Source of the DNA: Bacillus badius NBRC 15713 | GTDB lineage: Bacteria; Bacillota; Bacilli; Bacillales; Domibacillaceae | Direction of reading: 5' to 3' | DNA: 64,000 nucleotides | NCBI RefSeq assembly: GCF_001591605.1 | Contig: NZ_BCVF01000011.1 | Span: forward strand, 1 to 64,000 | Shown: in pieces, positions 35,226-44,423 of the stretch | Layout of the letters: every line of letters starts with the position of its first letter | Numbering within the stretch: position 1 is the first letter of the stretch | Notes under the pieces: model-generated | What the model was told of the DNA's origin: nothing | The model's database searches: none | Seen by the model: only the letters and a program-made list of their open reading frames with translations | Translations under genes and position numbers: made by a program

Positions 35226-36038
35226 TCACTCCTTGTTTGTTACGCTGTCCACTCTTCTTTTGTCTTCTGCTTCAATCGTTCCGAAATGAAAGAGAGAAGC
35301 AGGACGGATTTGCTGGGCAAACCCCAGTTCTGCAAAACGGCCTGATTGATAGTGGTCTTTTAAAACTACCCGGTGTCTAGCAACCCGCAGCGCTTCATGA
35401 ACGGCATCTTTTGTTAACTCATTCTGAATTGCAAGCTTTCTCAAGCCAGCAATCCCTTCAGAAGTTAAGATCGGCTTGGCAAACATCGGGTCGAAATAGA
35501 CAATATCAAATGATTGGTCCGGAAGGCGGGCCAGCACAGACTCATAGGACTCGTTGACTACCTCAATTCTCTTCATGGCCGCATTAAGCTCCGGCAAAGG
35601 AGACACCCATTCCTTTAGGCCCTCTCGCACCATATAGGCAAGCACCGGCTGGCCCTCCACGCCCGTTACCCTGCCTGCCGCTCCTGTGACAAAACTGGCA
35701 GCAACGCTGTCTGATGCTAAACCGAGCGTGCAGTCAAGCAAAGACATCCCCGGCCGTAGTCCGGCGGCAGCAATAAACGGATCCTCTTCCCCTCTCATCA
35801 GTCGTTTGACGCGAAAGGAAGCTGAGTTGGGATGAAAGAAAAACGGTTCCTCTGCATCACGGGAATATAACTCCAACCGACTTTTGGCAACGATCAGGCA
35901 GTCAGAATGGTAGTGCGCCTGCAGTGAAGCGATCGAGCGCTTTTCTCTCCGCACAAATCGGCAGCCCAGTTCATCGGCCGTCTTTTTTGCTTTTTCTTCA
36001 AGATTCTTATTGGTGCGTGCTGATGTAGATACAATCAT
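35226..36038 (-). CDS. RsmJ-like class I SAM-dependent methyltransferase (YpiP-like)
   Basis: A 270-residue Rossmann-type methyltransferase. SAM-binding motif I is [17 protein letters not shown]; the acidic residue follows in GVEGQPVL; the catalytic motif is IVYFDPMF near residue 175, the DPMF variant known from RsmJ, which methylates G1516 of 16S rRNA in E. coli. The first 90 residues ([30 protein letters not shown]) are typical of the YpiP/RsmJ group. The target here is inferred. ATG 36038 follows AGGAGAAAAG; an earlier reading into the bacilliredoxin gene is not needed. It is co-directional with thyA and brxA. Confidence 0.82.
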   Translation of the reverse strand: MIVSTSARTNKNLEEKAKKTADELGCRFVRREKRSIASLQAHYHSDCLIVAKSRLELYSRDAEEPFFFHPNSASFRVKRLMRGEEDPFIAAAGLRPGMSLLDCTLGLASDSVAASFVTGAAGRVTGVEGQPVLAYMVREGLKEWVSPLPELNAAMKRIEVVNESYESVLARLPDQSFDIVYFDPMFAKPILTSEGIAGLRKLAIQNELTKDAVHEALRVARHRVVLKDHYQSGRFAELGFAQQIRPASLFHFGTIEAEDKRRVDSVTNKE

Positions 36039-36079
36039 CTTTTCTCCTGTAAAAAAGGATGCCCGGAGACATCCTTTGT

Positions 36080-36514
36080 TTATTTGCAATATTGGTCAAA
36101 TGCTGCTGTCAAGTCTTGAATAATGGAGCCCATATCATTTCCTTCGATATGCTCGCGCGGCACGAAATGAACGACTTCCTGGCCTTTTAACAAGGCCATT
36201 GATGGAGAAGACGGTTCGTAGCCATCGAAAAACTCGCGCATCTGAGCCGTTGCTTCCCGGTCTTGACCGGCAAATACAGTCACAAGATGATCAGGAGCCG
36301 GCTCATGCATCGTTGCCTGCACCGCAGCAGGACGGGCCAAACCAGCTGCACAGCCGCATACCGAATTTACCACGACAAGCGTTGTGCCTTCTGCGCTGGA
36401 CATAAATTCACTCACTTCTTCTGCAGTTGTTAACTCCTTAAAACCTGCGTTTGTCAATTCGGCCCGCATCGGCGCGGCCATTTGCTTCATATACTCTTCA
36501 TAAGCGTTTGTCAT
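36080..36514 (-). CDS. brxA: BrxA/BrxB-family bacilliredoxin (YphP-like)
   Basis: A 144-residue thioredoxin-fold protein that, by family, removes bacillithiol from S-bacillithiolated proteins. The active-site motif is SVCGCAAG (Cys-Gly-Cys), near residues 53-60, instead of CxxC. Other family marks are [22 protein letters not shown]-like [19 protein letters not shown] and [23 protein letters not shown] 36514 has GGAGGGACC. It lies 16 nt from the CvfC gene stop, suggesting an operon. Confidence 0.92.
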   Translation of the reverse strand: MTNAYEEYMKQMAAPMRAELTNAGFKELTTAEEVSEFMSSAEGTTLVVVNSVCGCAAGLARPAAVQATMHEPAPDHLVTVFAGQDREATAQMREFFDGYEPSSPSMALLKGQEVVHFVPREHIEGNDMGSIIQDLTAAFDQYCK

Positions 36515-36530
36515 TTTGGTCCCTCCGTCA

Positions 36531-37655
36531 TTATTTTTCTCTGGATTCTGTCATTTGCTTCCAGACAGACCCTTTCGCTTCTTCGCCGCCTTCGATACGT
36601 TCGATCGCCATCTTCACCTGCATTTGCACTTCGAACTCCTGGTCATTTTCCGCTTGCTTTAAAGCAGGCAATGCTGTTTCGTCGCCAACTTCGTATAAAA
36701 ACATAGCGGCCCGCCAGCGGACGATTTTGCTCTTATCCTCCAGAGCCTTGCACATTGCCGGAATCGCTTCTTCAAATCCAAGATCAGAAAGGCAATCGCC
36801 AGCCGTGCGGCGAACCGTCACTGTCGGATCATTCAACCCTTCATATAAGAGCGGCAACACCTTTTTGTCTTCAATCATGCCAATATAAACAACGGCTAAC
36901 CGGCGAATCGCCGGCTTACTGTCCGAAAGCGCCAGCTGCAGAACAGGAAGATCCCCTTCAGACGGAGCTTCCATCTGCTCCAGCCATTGATAACGTTTGC
37001 GCCAGTCTGCTTCTTCCTGCCACATGGAAGCCGTTAGTTTTAAGCTGCGCCGCTTTATTTCACGCTCAGGCTTGCCTTGCGCCCCGTCCTCAGCCAGCGC
37101 TTCCAGACGCTCGCGCGGATAAGCGGCCACAATCTCTTCAACCGTTTCTTTGCCCATCTCATCTAAGTCACCATATCGAATTCCAAACTCTTCCCACTTT
37201 CGTTGAAGAACATAGTTATCCTCCGCCAACTGGGCTTTCTTAAATGCTTCCAAAAAATAATCCGGCAGCGGAAAGCGTTTTTCCTCTGTGGAAGAAGTAA
37301 GCTTCAGTTGAATGGGGATGCCTTTAAACGTTTGAATAGAGGCTTGAACCTCTCCATATGAGTCCGTGGCTGCGGCAGCCTTTTCCTCTCCGCCGGCAGC
37401 TTCGCCAAAAACAGCCCTTACCTGCGGAAGCAGGCTTTGCCAATCATATTTGCCGTTTCGCTCAATTGCTAAAAAATCGGCGACGTGATAGACGCCTTTC
37501 ACTCCTTCAATAGCGAGGATGGACTGAATTTGCTCCGGTGCTTCTTCTGAGACACCGGCTTTATAGTTATTGCTTTTCCCCGCAGGCAATTCTTCGTCCA
37601 AAATGACCTTCATTGTATTTGGACTTGGTGTAGGTTCAATCTTTACAATACGCAA
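36531..37655 (-). CDS. ypgR: CvfC/YpgR-family protein: NifU-like N domain plus HEAT-like repeats
   Basis: A 374-residue protein. The N terminus ([21 protein letters not shown], followed by [22 protein letters not shown]) is a NifU/NFU N-terminal-like domain. The C-terminal half consists of HEAT-like repeats ([80 protein letters not shown]). The Staphylococcus homologue is called conserved virulence factor C; the molecular role is unknown. TTG 37655 is the start because AAAGGAG lies 9 nt upstream and the frame then aligns with the family. Confidence 0.85.
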   Translation of the reverse strand: MRIVKIEPTPSPNTMKVILDEELPAGKSNNYKAGVSEEAPEQIQSILAIEGVKGVYHVADFLAIERNGKYDWQSLLPQVRAVFGEAAGGEEKAAAATDSYGEVQASIQTFKGIPIQLKLTSSTEEKRFPLPDYFLEAFKKAQLAEDNYVLQRKWEEFGIRYGDLDEMGKETVEEIVAAYPRERLEALAEDGAQGKPEREIKRRSLKLTASMWQEEADWRKRYQWLEQMEAPSEGDLPVLQLALSDSKPAIRRLAVVYIGMIEDKKVLPLLYEGLNDPTVTVRRTAGDCLSDLGFEEAIPAMCKALEDKSKIVRWRAAMFLYEVGDETALPALKQAENDQEFEVQMQVKMAIERIEGGEEAKGSVWKQMTESREK

Positions 37656-37725
37656 AATGAACGGCTCCTTTCCCAAGCTTTACCGCCATTTTACCATAGA
37701 TGAAACCGCCGGTGCTTTCATTTGC

Positions 37726-39609
37726 TCATTGCACAAATTCCGATAAATAACTCCAGCGCTCAATAAGCTCCTCCAGCTTTTCATTCAGCTGCTCCAATTC
37801 CTTGCTTAGCTGCTGCGCCCTTTCAAAATCGCTGCCCGCAGCCTCTAGCTCCTCATCTGCCTTGCTTATGAGCTTCTCGACATTGGCGATCTCTTCTTCA
37901 ATGGTTTCCCATTCCCGCTGTTCATGATAGCTTAACTTTTTCTTTTTCGGCTTTTCTCTCACAGTTTCGTTCTTGGCTTCTTTAGCCGGTGCGCTCTCCA
38001 GCTTTTCAGCCATCGCTTGTTCGGCTAAATAATCGCTGTATTGTCCATAGTAAGAGCCAATGACCCCATTTCCTTCAAAGATCAGCAGCCGGTCTGCCGT
38101 TTTATCAAGAAAATAACGGTCATGGGAAACAGTTATAACAACGCCCGGGAAATCTTCTAAATAATCTTCCAATACAGTCAAAGTTTCTGTATCCAGATCA
38201 TTAGTCGGTTCATCCAACAGCAGAACGTTCGGCTGCGTCATTAATAACTTCAACAAGTACAGCCGGCGCTTTTCTCCGCCAGACAGCTTATAAATCGGTG
38301 TGCCATGAGCATGCATCGGAAAAAGAAAACGCTCCAGCATTTGTGCAGCAGAAATTTTCTCTCCTGTCTTTGTTGTCACCATTTCCGCTGACTCCCGAAT
38401 ATAGGCAATCATCCGCATCTTTTCATCCATATCCGTGCGCTCTTGTGTATAATAGGCTGTCTTCACTGTTTGTCCTGTTACGATTTCACCGCTGTCGAAT
38501 GGGAGTTTGCCGGCAAGCAGGTTCATAAAGGTCGATTTTCCGCTGCCGTTTTTTCCAATAATCCCGAAACGGTCTCCCGGCTTTACGAGCAGGTTAAAAT
38601 CTTTTAAAATCACTTTTCCATCAAATGATTTCGACACATGACTTAGCTCGAATACTTGTTTGCCGAGCCGGCTGCCTTTCATGGCTAAATCAATTTGTTC
38701 TTTCTTCGGTCCCTGACCGATTGATCCTTCTAATTGCTCAAAACGGTCAATCCGGGCTTTTTGTTTGGTCGTTCTTGCCTTCGCCCCTCTGCGCATCCAG
38801 GCAAGCTCGCGGCGGTACAGATTTTTCCGCTTATCTTCTTCAGCTGCCTGCAGCTCTTCCCTCTCTGCTTTAGCAGCGATATAATCCTGGTAATTTCCTT
38901 TGTATGTATAGAGCTGTCCATGGTCCAGTTCAAACATTCTATTTGTTACTCGATCTAAAAAGTAACGGTCATGAGTAACGAGCAGCACAGCTCCTGAATA
39001 TTTACTTAAATATTCTTCCAGCCACCCGATCGTTTCATAGTCCAGATGGTTGGTCGGTTCATCCAAAATTAATAAGTCAGGTGTCTCAATCAGTACTTGC
39101 GCCAGCGCCACCCGCTTTTTCTGTCCGCCTGACAATTCACCGACCTTTCGGCTAAAATCAGAAATGCCCAGCCGTGTTAAAATCGCTTCCGCATTTGTAT
39201 TAGCTTCCCAAGCACCGAGGGCATCCATTTGTTTCTGCAACTCGAACAGCTGCTCTGCCACTTCCTGATCCTGAGGGCTCTCTTCAAGCTGCTTTAATGC
39301 TCTCTCATATTCCTTTAACAGCTGAATCACCGGCGCCTCACTTAGAAACAATTGATCCATTACTGTCAGCTCAGGATTCATTTCGGGCTCTTGTTCCAAA
39401 TAAGCGATGGTGTAATCATTTGGGCAAACAATTTCGCCAGCATCAGGCGTATCTTTTCCGGCAACGATTTTTAACAAGCTGGATTTCCCCGTTCCATTTA
39501 CACCAATTAAACCGATCCGTTCCTTTTCACCGATGGAAAAAGTTAAATGATCAAACAGCACTTTTTCCCCGTACGATTTTGTCATGTCTTGCACACTCAG
39601 CGCTCTCAT
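37726..39609 (-). CDS. yfmR: ABC-F family ATPase (YfmR-like)
   Basis: A 627-residue soluble protein with two ABC domains and no membrane part, as in ribosome-associated ABC-F proteins that relieve stalled translation. Walker A motifs: GVNGTGKSS (about 37) and GKNGSGKST (about 355). Signatures: LSGGQKKRV and LSGGEKRRL. Walker B: LLILDEPTNHLD and VLLLDEPTNDLD. The interdomain linker (KAEREELQAAEEDKRKNLYRRELAWMRRGAKARTTKQKARIDR) is intact and there is a C-terminal coiled coil (KKKKLSYHEQREWETIEEEI...). The layout matches B. subtilis YfmR. ATG 39609 is used; ATG 39615 is too near the GGGGAGAG site. Confidence 0.9.
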   Translation of the reverse strand: MRALSVQDMTKSYGEKVLFDHLTFSIGEKERIGLIGVNGTGKSSLLKIVAGKDTPDAGEIVCPNDYTIAYLEQEPEMNPELTVMDQLFLSEAPVIQLLKEYERALKQLEESPQDQEVAEQLFELQKQMDALGAWEANTNAEAILTRLGISDFSRKVGELSGGQKKRVALAQVLIETPDLLILDEPTNHLDYETIGWLEEYLSKYSGAVLLVTHDRYFLDRVTNRMFELDHGQLYTYKGNYQDYIAAKAEREELQAAEEDKRKNLYRRELAWMRRGAKARTTKQKARIDRFEQLEGSIGQGPKKEQIDLAMKGSRLGKQVFELSHVSKSFDGKVILKDFNLLVKPGDRFGIIGKNGSGKSTFMNLLAGKLPFDSGEIVTGQTVKTAYYTQERTDMDEKMRMIAYIRESAEMVTTKTGEKISAAQMLERFLFPMHAHGTPIYKLSGGEKRRLYLLKLLMTQPNVLLLDEPTNDLDTETLTVLEDYLEDFPGVVITVSHDRYFLDKTADRLLIFEGNGVIGSYYGQYSDYLAEQAMAEKLESAPAKEAKNETVREKPKKKKLSYHEQREWETIEEEIANVEKLISKADEELEAAGSDFERAQQLSKELEQLNEKLEELIERWSYLSEFVQ

Positions 39610-39633
39610 TTCCATTCTCTCCCCGTTTGCAGA

Positions 39634-40134
39634 TCATCTATTGTCTTTGGCTTCCATCTGGAGCGACTCAGCAATAAAACTCACCAAGTCACCAAGTTCC
39701 GGCAGCATTTCTTCTGTTATCATCCGCTCGAAATACACATGCCATTCATATACAGTACCAGTTTGATCAGATTCTATTTTCTTCCGTTCGTAGCGTCTTT
39801 CGGTTCCCCATATACGCTCGAAAAGATCCATCTTCGCCGCTGGCAATTCTTGTTCCGACCCCGTGTACAAAATACGAAGCGAAACACTTGGAACCGTACC
39901 GGCAAGAGGCAGCAACTCCCCTGCCAGCTTTGCCAGGTCTGCCTTGATAATCAGCGATACCTGAAGGCCAGGCCTTTCCGCCAGCGAAAACGTAATCGCT
40001 GCTTCCCGGCTGAGGCTGGCGAGATCCATTATATCCGTGCGATGATGAATGTGAAACAGGCCGGCAAGATCCCGGTCATATACTTCCGCCTGCATCATAA
40101 ATTTAATGTTATCAAAAGCGGTCGGATCAAACAC
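39634..40134 (-). CDS. Uncharacterised protein downstream of a methyltransferase
   Basis: A 166-residue protein of unknown family, starting MFDPTAFDNIKFMMQAEVYDRD. It is acidic with alternating strands and helices (ITFSLAERPGLQVSLIIKADLAKLAGELL; VPSVSLRILYTG) and contains FHIHHRTDIMD. No signal peptide or membrane helix is seen. GTG 40134 has GAAGGTG 5 nt upstream; TTG 40161, which overlaps the methyltransferase stop, is an alternative. Position suggests co-transcription with the methyltransferase at 40158-40835. Confidence 0.65.
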   Translation of the reverse strand: MFDPTAFDNIKFMMQAEVYDRDLAGLFHIHHRTDIMDLASLSREAAITFSLAERPGLQVSLIIKADLAKLAGELLPLAGTVPSVSLRILYTGSEQELPAAKMDLFERIWGTERRYERKKIESDQTGTVYEWHVYFERMITEEMLPELGDLVSFIAESLQMEAKDNR

Positions 40135-40157
40135 GTCAACACCTTCTTTGCAGTTGT

Positions 40158-40835
40158 TCAAGCTTTCTCTATCATAAATAGTGTAAAAAACGTCAACGAT
40201 TGCTTCAATTCAGCTGGGAAGGCCTGTACGTATGGCTCTGTAATGCCGCCTTTATACACATGCTCCTCAGCCATATACAAAAAGCCGTTGTCTGCCGCCA
40301 ATCTGGCAAATTCCCATGGCATCATCGTATTCATAATAACAGCTTCTCCGCTTAAGCGCTTATAACTGTTTTCCCGCGGTCCGGCGGTTGGCCCGAGTAT
40401 AGCTGCACACACTCTTCCGGAAGGCTTTAGCACCCGGCGAATTTCCGCCAGCACTTGAGATGGGTTTTCCGTCCATTCCAAGGAATTGATAGCCATAACG
40501 GCATCAAGCTCTTCATCAGCAAATGGCAGGCTGGATAAATCTCCCTGCCTGAACGTCAGTCCTTCTGTTTCAAACCTGCGGGCAAGCTGAACCATCTTAT
40601 TCGATAAATCGATTCCAATCACTTCATACCCTGACTGATGGAGCTTGCGGCTGCCGTAACCGTCACCGCAGCCCAGATCAGCCACCCGGCTGCCTTGTGG
40701 AACATATCCGAAAAAAAAAGGACAGATCCCTTTTCGGCTGCCTCGTTCCCACATCTCTGCGCTTTTCGACTGCCATCCTTCCGCTCTCGCATCCCACTGG
40801 CTTTTAGCTTCTGTGTGCCACGATCCGTTCGCCAT
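40158..40835 (-). CDS. Class I SAM-dependent methyltransferase
   Basis: A 225-residue small-molecule-type methyltransferase (Methyltransf_11 group). Motif I is RVADLGCGDGYGSRKL, the acidic end of beta2 is GIDLSNKMVQLARR, motif II is FRQGDLSSLPFADEELDAVMAINSLEW, and LAEIRRVLKPSGRVCAAILGP is the post-motif helix. The N terminus WHTEAKSQWDARAEGWQSKSAEMWERGSRK is seen in many Bacillus relatives. The acceptor is unknown. ATG 40835 has GGGGAAT. Confidence 0.85.
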   Translation of the reverse strand: MANGSWHTEAKSQWDARAEGWQSKSAEMWERGSRKGICPFFFGYVPQGSRVADLGCGDGYGSRKLHQSGYEVIGIDLSNKMVQLARRFETEGLTFRQGDLSSLPFADEELDAVMAINSLEWTENPSQVLAEIRRVLKPSGRVCAAILGPTAGPRENSYKRLSGEAVIMNTMMPWEFARLAADNGFLYMAEEHVYKGGITEPYVQAFPAELKQSLTFFTLFMIEKA

Positions 40836-40955
40836 GATTTATTCCCCCTTAGTTTTCTTCATTGTAAGGGAATCAACCGGCTTTCGGCAATATAAATAGA
40901 ACCGCTCCTAGACTCAGAGCGGTTGTGCATATGGCAAAACGGAACAGTTATTATG

Positions 40956-41381
40956 TTAATGAACAAGCGGGCTTCTTGAAAAATAGCGCAGTGATTCTTC
41001 TTTCACCCTGGCAAACAGCCGTGAATCGATAAATGGAATAAGCTCTTCCGCAATGCTCCAAGCATTTAACTCAATTTGAGCCAAAACATCGAGGCTTTTC
41101 GTTTCTTCGAGCCGGTCGCTTAAGGAAGGAAGCTCTTCATCAAGCGCATGCCCAAGCTCGTGAGCAAAAATAATCCATTCATATTCCTTCAGCCGCTCCA
41201 ATGATCCTAAAAGCCTTTCACATTGAATAGCGATATCTTGCTTAAAAAGCGTAACCGAATGATCAGCGGGCGAATATTTTCCTCCAACGCAGCGAGCCCC
41301 CGGAAATTCCTTTTTTATTTTTAGAGTCAACTTCGGATCTTTTTTTTTCATCAAGGAAGAAAAGCTGGTTTCTTCAAGCAT
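40956..41381 (-). CDS. Putative small zincin-like metallopeptidase (HELGH)
   Basis: A 141-residue protein with the zinc-binding motif IIFAHELGHALDEE near residues 71-84. A third ligand may come from the later helix ELNAWSIAEELIPFID, where ImmA/IrrE-type and related peptidases place a Glu. There is no signal peptide, no DNA-binding domain and no obvious partner repressor next to it. Start ATG 41381 with a modest TGAGATGAGAA site. It could be an enzyme acting inside the cell or a degenerate domain; the family is not recognised. Confidence 0.6.
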   Translation of the reverse strand: MLEETSFSSLMKKKDPKLTLKIKKEFPGARCVGGKYSPADHSVTLFKQDIAIQCERLLGSLERLKEYEWIIFAHELGHALDEELPSLSDRLEETKSLDVLAQIELNAWSIAEELIPFIDSRLFARVKEESLRYFSRSPLVH

Positions 41382-41678
41382 GTTATTCTCATCTCACTCT
41401 GCTTTTTATCTTTATTATTATTCTTTCCCTTCCGATTCTATGTAATGGCTGCAAGAAAGAATAAAAAAATTTTTTCCCCTGTTAAAATGACAGCCTGGAA
41501 TCAACCTTTTCTCCGCCCGATTTTTAAGAAACGAAACAAGAAGACTGCTTTCCTGCCACCTTAACGAAGCTAATTTTTTAATAATAGAAAAAAAGCGGTG
41601 ACTTGTACATAGGTCATAAGAATCACTAAAAAGATTGTCCCGCTGGTCAGCTGTAAGCTTGCGAGCGGGACAATCCTT
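41382..41678. terminator. Intergenic region with mntR terminator
   Basis: GATTGTCCCGCT (41633-41644) pairs perfectly with AGCGGGACAATC (41664-41675), flanked by T-runs, just past the mntR stop codon. The rest of the 300-nt spacer is AT-rich and shows nothing else. Confidence 0.7.
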
Positions 41679-42098
41679 TTAGTCCATGGTTTTTTTTTGC
41701 AAAGAATGCAATGTTTGAATTCGTGCAGGGTCTTCATTAAAATAGTCCACAAGATCAGCGATGCGGTCAATGGAATTCCAGCTTAGATGATGCTCAATTC
41801 CTTCCACATCTTCATAAATGTGTTCCTCTTTCACACCAATGATCCGCAGAAATTCCTCCAGCAAATCATGACGCTCTACGAGACGCTTGCCAATTTTCTT
41901 TCCTTTGGCAGTTAAAACAAGACCACGGTATCTCTCGTATATTAAATATTCGTCCTTGTCCAGTTTTTGAACCATCTTCGTTACAGACGAGGGATGGACA
42001 GACAACGCTTCGGCAATATCAGATACACGGGCGTATCCTTTTTTATCTATAAGTATAAAAATTTGTTCTATGTAATCTTCCATGCTTGGTGTCGGCAT
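41679..42098 (-). CDS. mntR: Manganese-responsive transcriptional regulator MntR
   Basis: A 139-residue DtxR-family repressor, near the 142 residues of B. subtilis MntR. The N-terminal winged helix-turn-helix ([36 protein letters not shown]) precedes a metal-binding dimerisation domain with [10 protein letters not shown]. Asp8-equivalent (MEDYIEQI), Glu and His ligands for Mn2+ are present. There is no SH3-like third domain, as expected for MntR. It represses manganese uptake genes when Mn2+ is plentiful. ATG 42098 follows AGGAGGATC. Confidence 0.93.
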   Translation of the reverse strand: MPTPSMEDYIEQIFILIDKKGYARVSDIAEALSVHPSSVTKMVQKLDKDEYLIYERYRGLVLTAKGKKIGKRLVERHDLLEEFLRIIGVKEEHIYEDVEGIEHHLSWNSIDRIADLVDYFNEDPARIQTLHSLQKKTMD

Positions 42099-42223
42099 CG
42101 GGATCCTCCTGAATGTACTCGTCTATTTAAGTTTACTATAAGAGCAGTTCCAGTACAAGTTAAGGAAGTTTTTCCGTTTAATCGGAAATGGTGAAATTTT
42201 TTGTATTTTTCCCTTTCCCTTCC

Positions 42224-42252
42224 TTGACTTTTTTTACTTTTTCCGGTATATT
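42224..42252 (+). promoter_or_regulatory. Promoter of the cold-shock gene
   Basis: TTGACT (42224-42229), 17-nt spacer, TATATT (42247-42252). The start near 42259 gives a leader of about 90 nt, typical of cold-shock genes. Confidence 0.6.
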
Positions 42253-42349
42253 GTATGTATTATAAACAGACTCTCTGTTTGTAATGAATATTTTGATTTG
42301 GGCACATATAGATAAGATGTGTTTCGAAGATTTAGGAGGATTCATTAAC

Positions 42350-42550
42350 ATGCAAAACGGTAAAGTAAAATGGTTTAACAATGAAAAAGGATTCGGATTT
42401 ATCGAAGTAGAAGGCGGAGACGATGTATTCGTTCACTTCACTGCAATTGAAGGCGACGGATATAAATCCCTAGAAGAAGGCCAAGAAGTTTCTTTTGAAA
42501 TCGTAGAAGGAAACCGTGGACCTCAAGCAGCTAACGTTGTAAAACTATAA
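42350..42550 (+). CDS. cspD: Cold-shock protein
   Basis: A 66-residue OB-fold nucleic-acid-binding protein. The RNP motifs [10 protein letters not shown] and DVFVHFTAI are intact, as is the opening [10 protein letters not shown]. It acts as an RNA chaperone and anti-structure factor. The position beside ypeQ-ypeP matches cspD in B. subtilis. Start ATG 42350 with TTAGGAGGA; the upstream in-frame reading is leader. A GC-rich terminator follows. Confidence 0.93.
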   Translation: MQNGKVKWFNNEKGFGFIEVEGGDDVFVHFTAIEGDGYKSLEEGQEVSFEIVEGNRGPQAANVVKL

Positions 42551-42560
42551 TCCAACTCAT

Positions 42561-42586
42561 AAAGCCGGCATATGCTGCCGGCTTTT
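42561..42586 (+). terminator. Terminator of the cold-shock gene
   Basis: AAGCCGGC / GCCGGCTT hairpin followed by TTTTATTTTG. Confidence 0.75.
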
Positions 42587-42600
42587 TATTTTGTTTGTTT

Positions 42601-42786
42601 TTATTTAAGCAGGCGCTCTCCGCACCTTTTAAGCTGTTCTCCTACAGTACATTCTGTAATGCAAAATTTATGGGCGTAGGATTTTCCCTTCTCTTTTCGA
42701 AATGCCGCCTTCAGCAGGCAGCCTTCGCAATATGTGTGCAAAATTCCTTCTACCTCGGCTATTAGCTGTTTTCTTTCCAAATACAC
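42601..42786 (-). CDS. ypeQ: YpeQ-like zinc-finger protein
   Basis: A 61-residue protein with the cysteine pattern HTYCEGCLLKAAFRKEKGKSYAHKFCITECTVGEQLK, that is C-x2-C...C-x3-C, typical of the YpeQ family. It probably binds one zinc ion; no role is known. A GTG start at 42786 (or 42789) after AGAAAGGTG is favoured because the longer ATG reading would overlap the RNase H-like gene by 29 nt and has no ribosome binding site. Confidence 0.8.
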   Translation of the reverse strand: MYLERKQLIAEVEGILHTYCEGCLLKAAFRKEKGKSYAHKFCITECTVGEQLKRCGERLLK

Positions 42787-42811
42787 CACACCTTTCTGAA
42801 CAAGACACTGC

Positions 42812-43465
42812 TTAGGAAATAACCGAATGACTGTTAACAATGGTTCCTTCTAGCGCCTGATTGGCGAGTTTATCCGCTTCTTTATTCTGCCTTCTGTCCA
42901 CCGGTTTGTAAAGCGGCGTAAGATGAAGCGATTCCAGCTTGCTTTCAATTCGGTCGAGCCACTTATTTAACGTTTCATCAAAGCAAGGCCACTCACCTGA
43001 CAGCTGCTTAAGAACCACATGTGAATCTCCTGTGATCGTCACTGGCACTTGCTTAACACCGATTTCCCCAAGAAGCTCGATAGCCCTGTAAAGAGCCGCA
43101 TATTCCGCTTCGTTGTTGGACTCCAGCTGCAAGAGCCGGTCATTGATGCGGCAGCGCCAATCCTCACCGTTTTTCTTATAGTATACAGCGATTCCAATTC
43201 CTGATATTTGTGAAGAGCGGTCAAATCCGCCGTCAAAGTATACTTCTACTTCACTTGGTTCTTCATCAAGCTGCTTATTTAATTTTGTAAATTCCTTAAC
43301 CGTCCATTCATTCAATAATTCATCCATAATGGTCGCCGTTTTCATCCGGCCCGTTCTCCCCAGATCCTCGATCAGCGGCAATACGATATCTTTGCTTATC
43401 CACTCAGATTCAAATTCTGCCTTTCTTCCCTTGAATTCATACTGCCATTTAATTTTCATTTTCAT
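42812..43465 (-). CDS. ypeP: RNase H-like protein with N-terminal extension (YpeP-like)
   Basis: A 217-residue protein. The N-terminal 70 residues form a separate basic module (MKMKIKWQYEFKGRKAEFESEWISKD...). The RNase HI domain follows with all four acidic residues: VYFDGGF, NNEAEYAAL, ITGDSHVV and QNKEADKLA. It may cut RNA in RNA:DNA hybrids or act on tRNA-like substrates. A second RNase HI-like gene lies 1 kb away (44424), so the genome has two paralogues here. ATG 43465 follows GGAGGATC. Confidence 0.85.
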   Translation of the reverse strand: MKMKIKWQYEFKGRKAEFESEWISKDIVLPLIEDLGRTGRMKTATIMDELLNEWTVKEFTKLNKQLDEEPSEVEVYFDGGFDRSSQISGIGIAVYYKKNGEDWRCRINDRLLQLESNNEAEYAALYRAIELLGEIGVKQVPVTITGDSHVVLKQLSGEWPCFDETLNKWLDRIESKLESLHLTPLYKPVDRRQNKEADKLANQALEGTIVNSHSVIS

Positions 43466-43486
43466 ATCGATCCTCCGTTTTTCTTC

Positions 43487-43514
43487 TTGACCAATTTTTA
43501 TGTTTTTGTATAAT
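43487..43514 (+). promoter_or_regulatory. Promoter of the queuosine-precursor transporter gene
   Basis: TTGACC (43487-43492), 16-nt spacer, TATAAT (43509-43514). The leader of about 68 nt has no preQ1 riboswitch that I can recognise. Confidence 0.65.
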
Positions 43515-43588
43515 GTACGTTATGCTCAAATGTGCAAAGAAAGACAACTATTTTCCCGCTATTTCTTTTATCTTACAGGAGGTTTTAC

Positions 43589-44260
43589 ATGTTTAACGAG
43601 TGGTTCGGCTTTCTATTTATCATTGTTAACTTTACTATATTTCTGGCGATGTATCGACTATTTGGGCGCATGGGGCTGTTCGTATGGGTTGGAGTGGCCA
43701 CGATACTAGCCAACCTTCAAGTAGTAAAAACCATTGAAGTATTCGGCTTAACGGCGACACTGGGCAATACGATGTATGGAACAGCTTTTTTGGCGACCGA
43801 CTTGCTTAATGAGCGCTACGGCAAGGAGGATGCAAAAAAAGCCGTGTGGCTTGGCTTTTTTACCTTAGTCATGATGACAGTCATTATGCAAATGGTCTTG
43901 CTCTTTGAGCCGAGCCCGTCTGATATGGCTCAAGAGTCTTTAGGACAGCTGTTTGGCTTGTTGCCCCGCATCGCTGCCGGCAGTCTTGCCGCCTATTTGG
44001 TCAGTCAATTTGCCGATGTGTATATCTTTTCCTATTTAAAGAAAAAATTCCCGAAAGACTCACAATTTTGGATCCGCAACAATGGAAGCACGATGATCAG
44101 CCAGCTTTTGGATACACTTGTGTTTACGAGCATTGCTTTTCTTGGCGCATTTCCGGCCGGAATTTGGTTTCAAATTTTCCTGTCTACGTATGCATTAAAG
44201 TGGATTGTGGCTTTAATCGATACCCCGTTCGGCTATATTGCCAAACGTTTTCCTAAATAA
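43589..44260 (+). CDS. ypdP: Queuosine precursor transporter (YhhQ/YpdP family)
   Basis: A 223-residue VUT-family membrane protein with about six helices, predicted to import queuine precursors (preQ0/preQ1) used to modify tRNA. Family segments: TLGNTMYGTAFLATDLLNERYGKEDAKKAVWLGF, AYLVSQFADVYIFSYLKKKFP and WIRNNGSTMISQLLDTLVFTSIAFLG. ATG 43589 follows ACAGGAGG; upstream in-frame codons are leader. A terminator precedes the RNase H gene. Confidence 0.9.
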   Translation: MFNEWFGFLFIIVNFTIFLAMYRLFGRMGLFVWVGVATILANLQVVKTIEVFGLTATLGNTMYGTAFLATDLLNERYGKEDAKKAVWLGFFTLVMMTVIMQMVLLFEPSPSDMAQESLGQLFGLLPRIAAGSLAAYLVSQFADVYIFSYLKKKFPKDSQFWIRNNGSTMISQLLDTLVFTSIAFLGAFPAGIWFQIFLSTYALKWIVALIDTPFGYIAKRFPK

Positions 44261-44269
44261 CAGCCAGCC

Positions 44270-44309
44270 AGATGACTGAACGAACCAGCTTTCAATCAGT
44301 CATCTTTTT
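44270..44309 (+). terminator. Terminator of ypdP
   Basis: AGATGACTGA / TCAGTCATCT followed by TTTTTTCG. Confidence 0.8.
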
Positions 44310-44423
44310 TTCGTTTGCTTGTGAACAGTTTGGTTGGCTGGACAGACCTCTCCTCTTTGCATATTGCAAATGGTTTGTTTTTTCCGTAAAATTTTGTATG
44401 GCAAAGATAAAGGGGGAGTTTGT

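Noticed and set aside
43521-43588. preQ1 riboswitch expected upstream of the queuosine-precursor transporter
   Set aside because: The 68-nt leader lacks the conserved AGAGGTTCTAGC...ACCCTC-type core.
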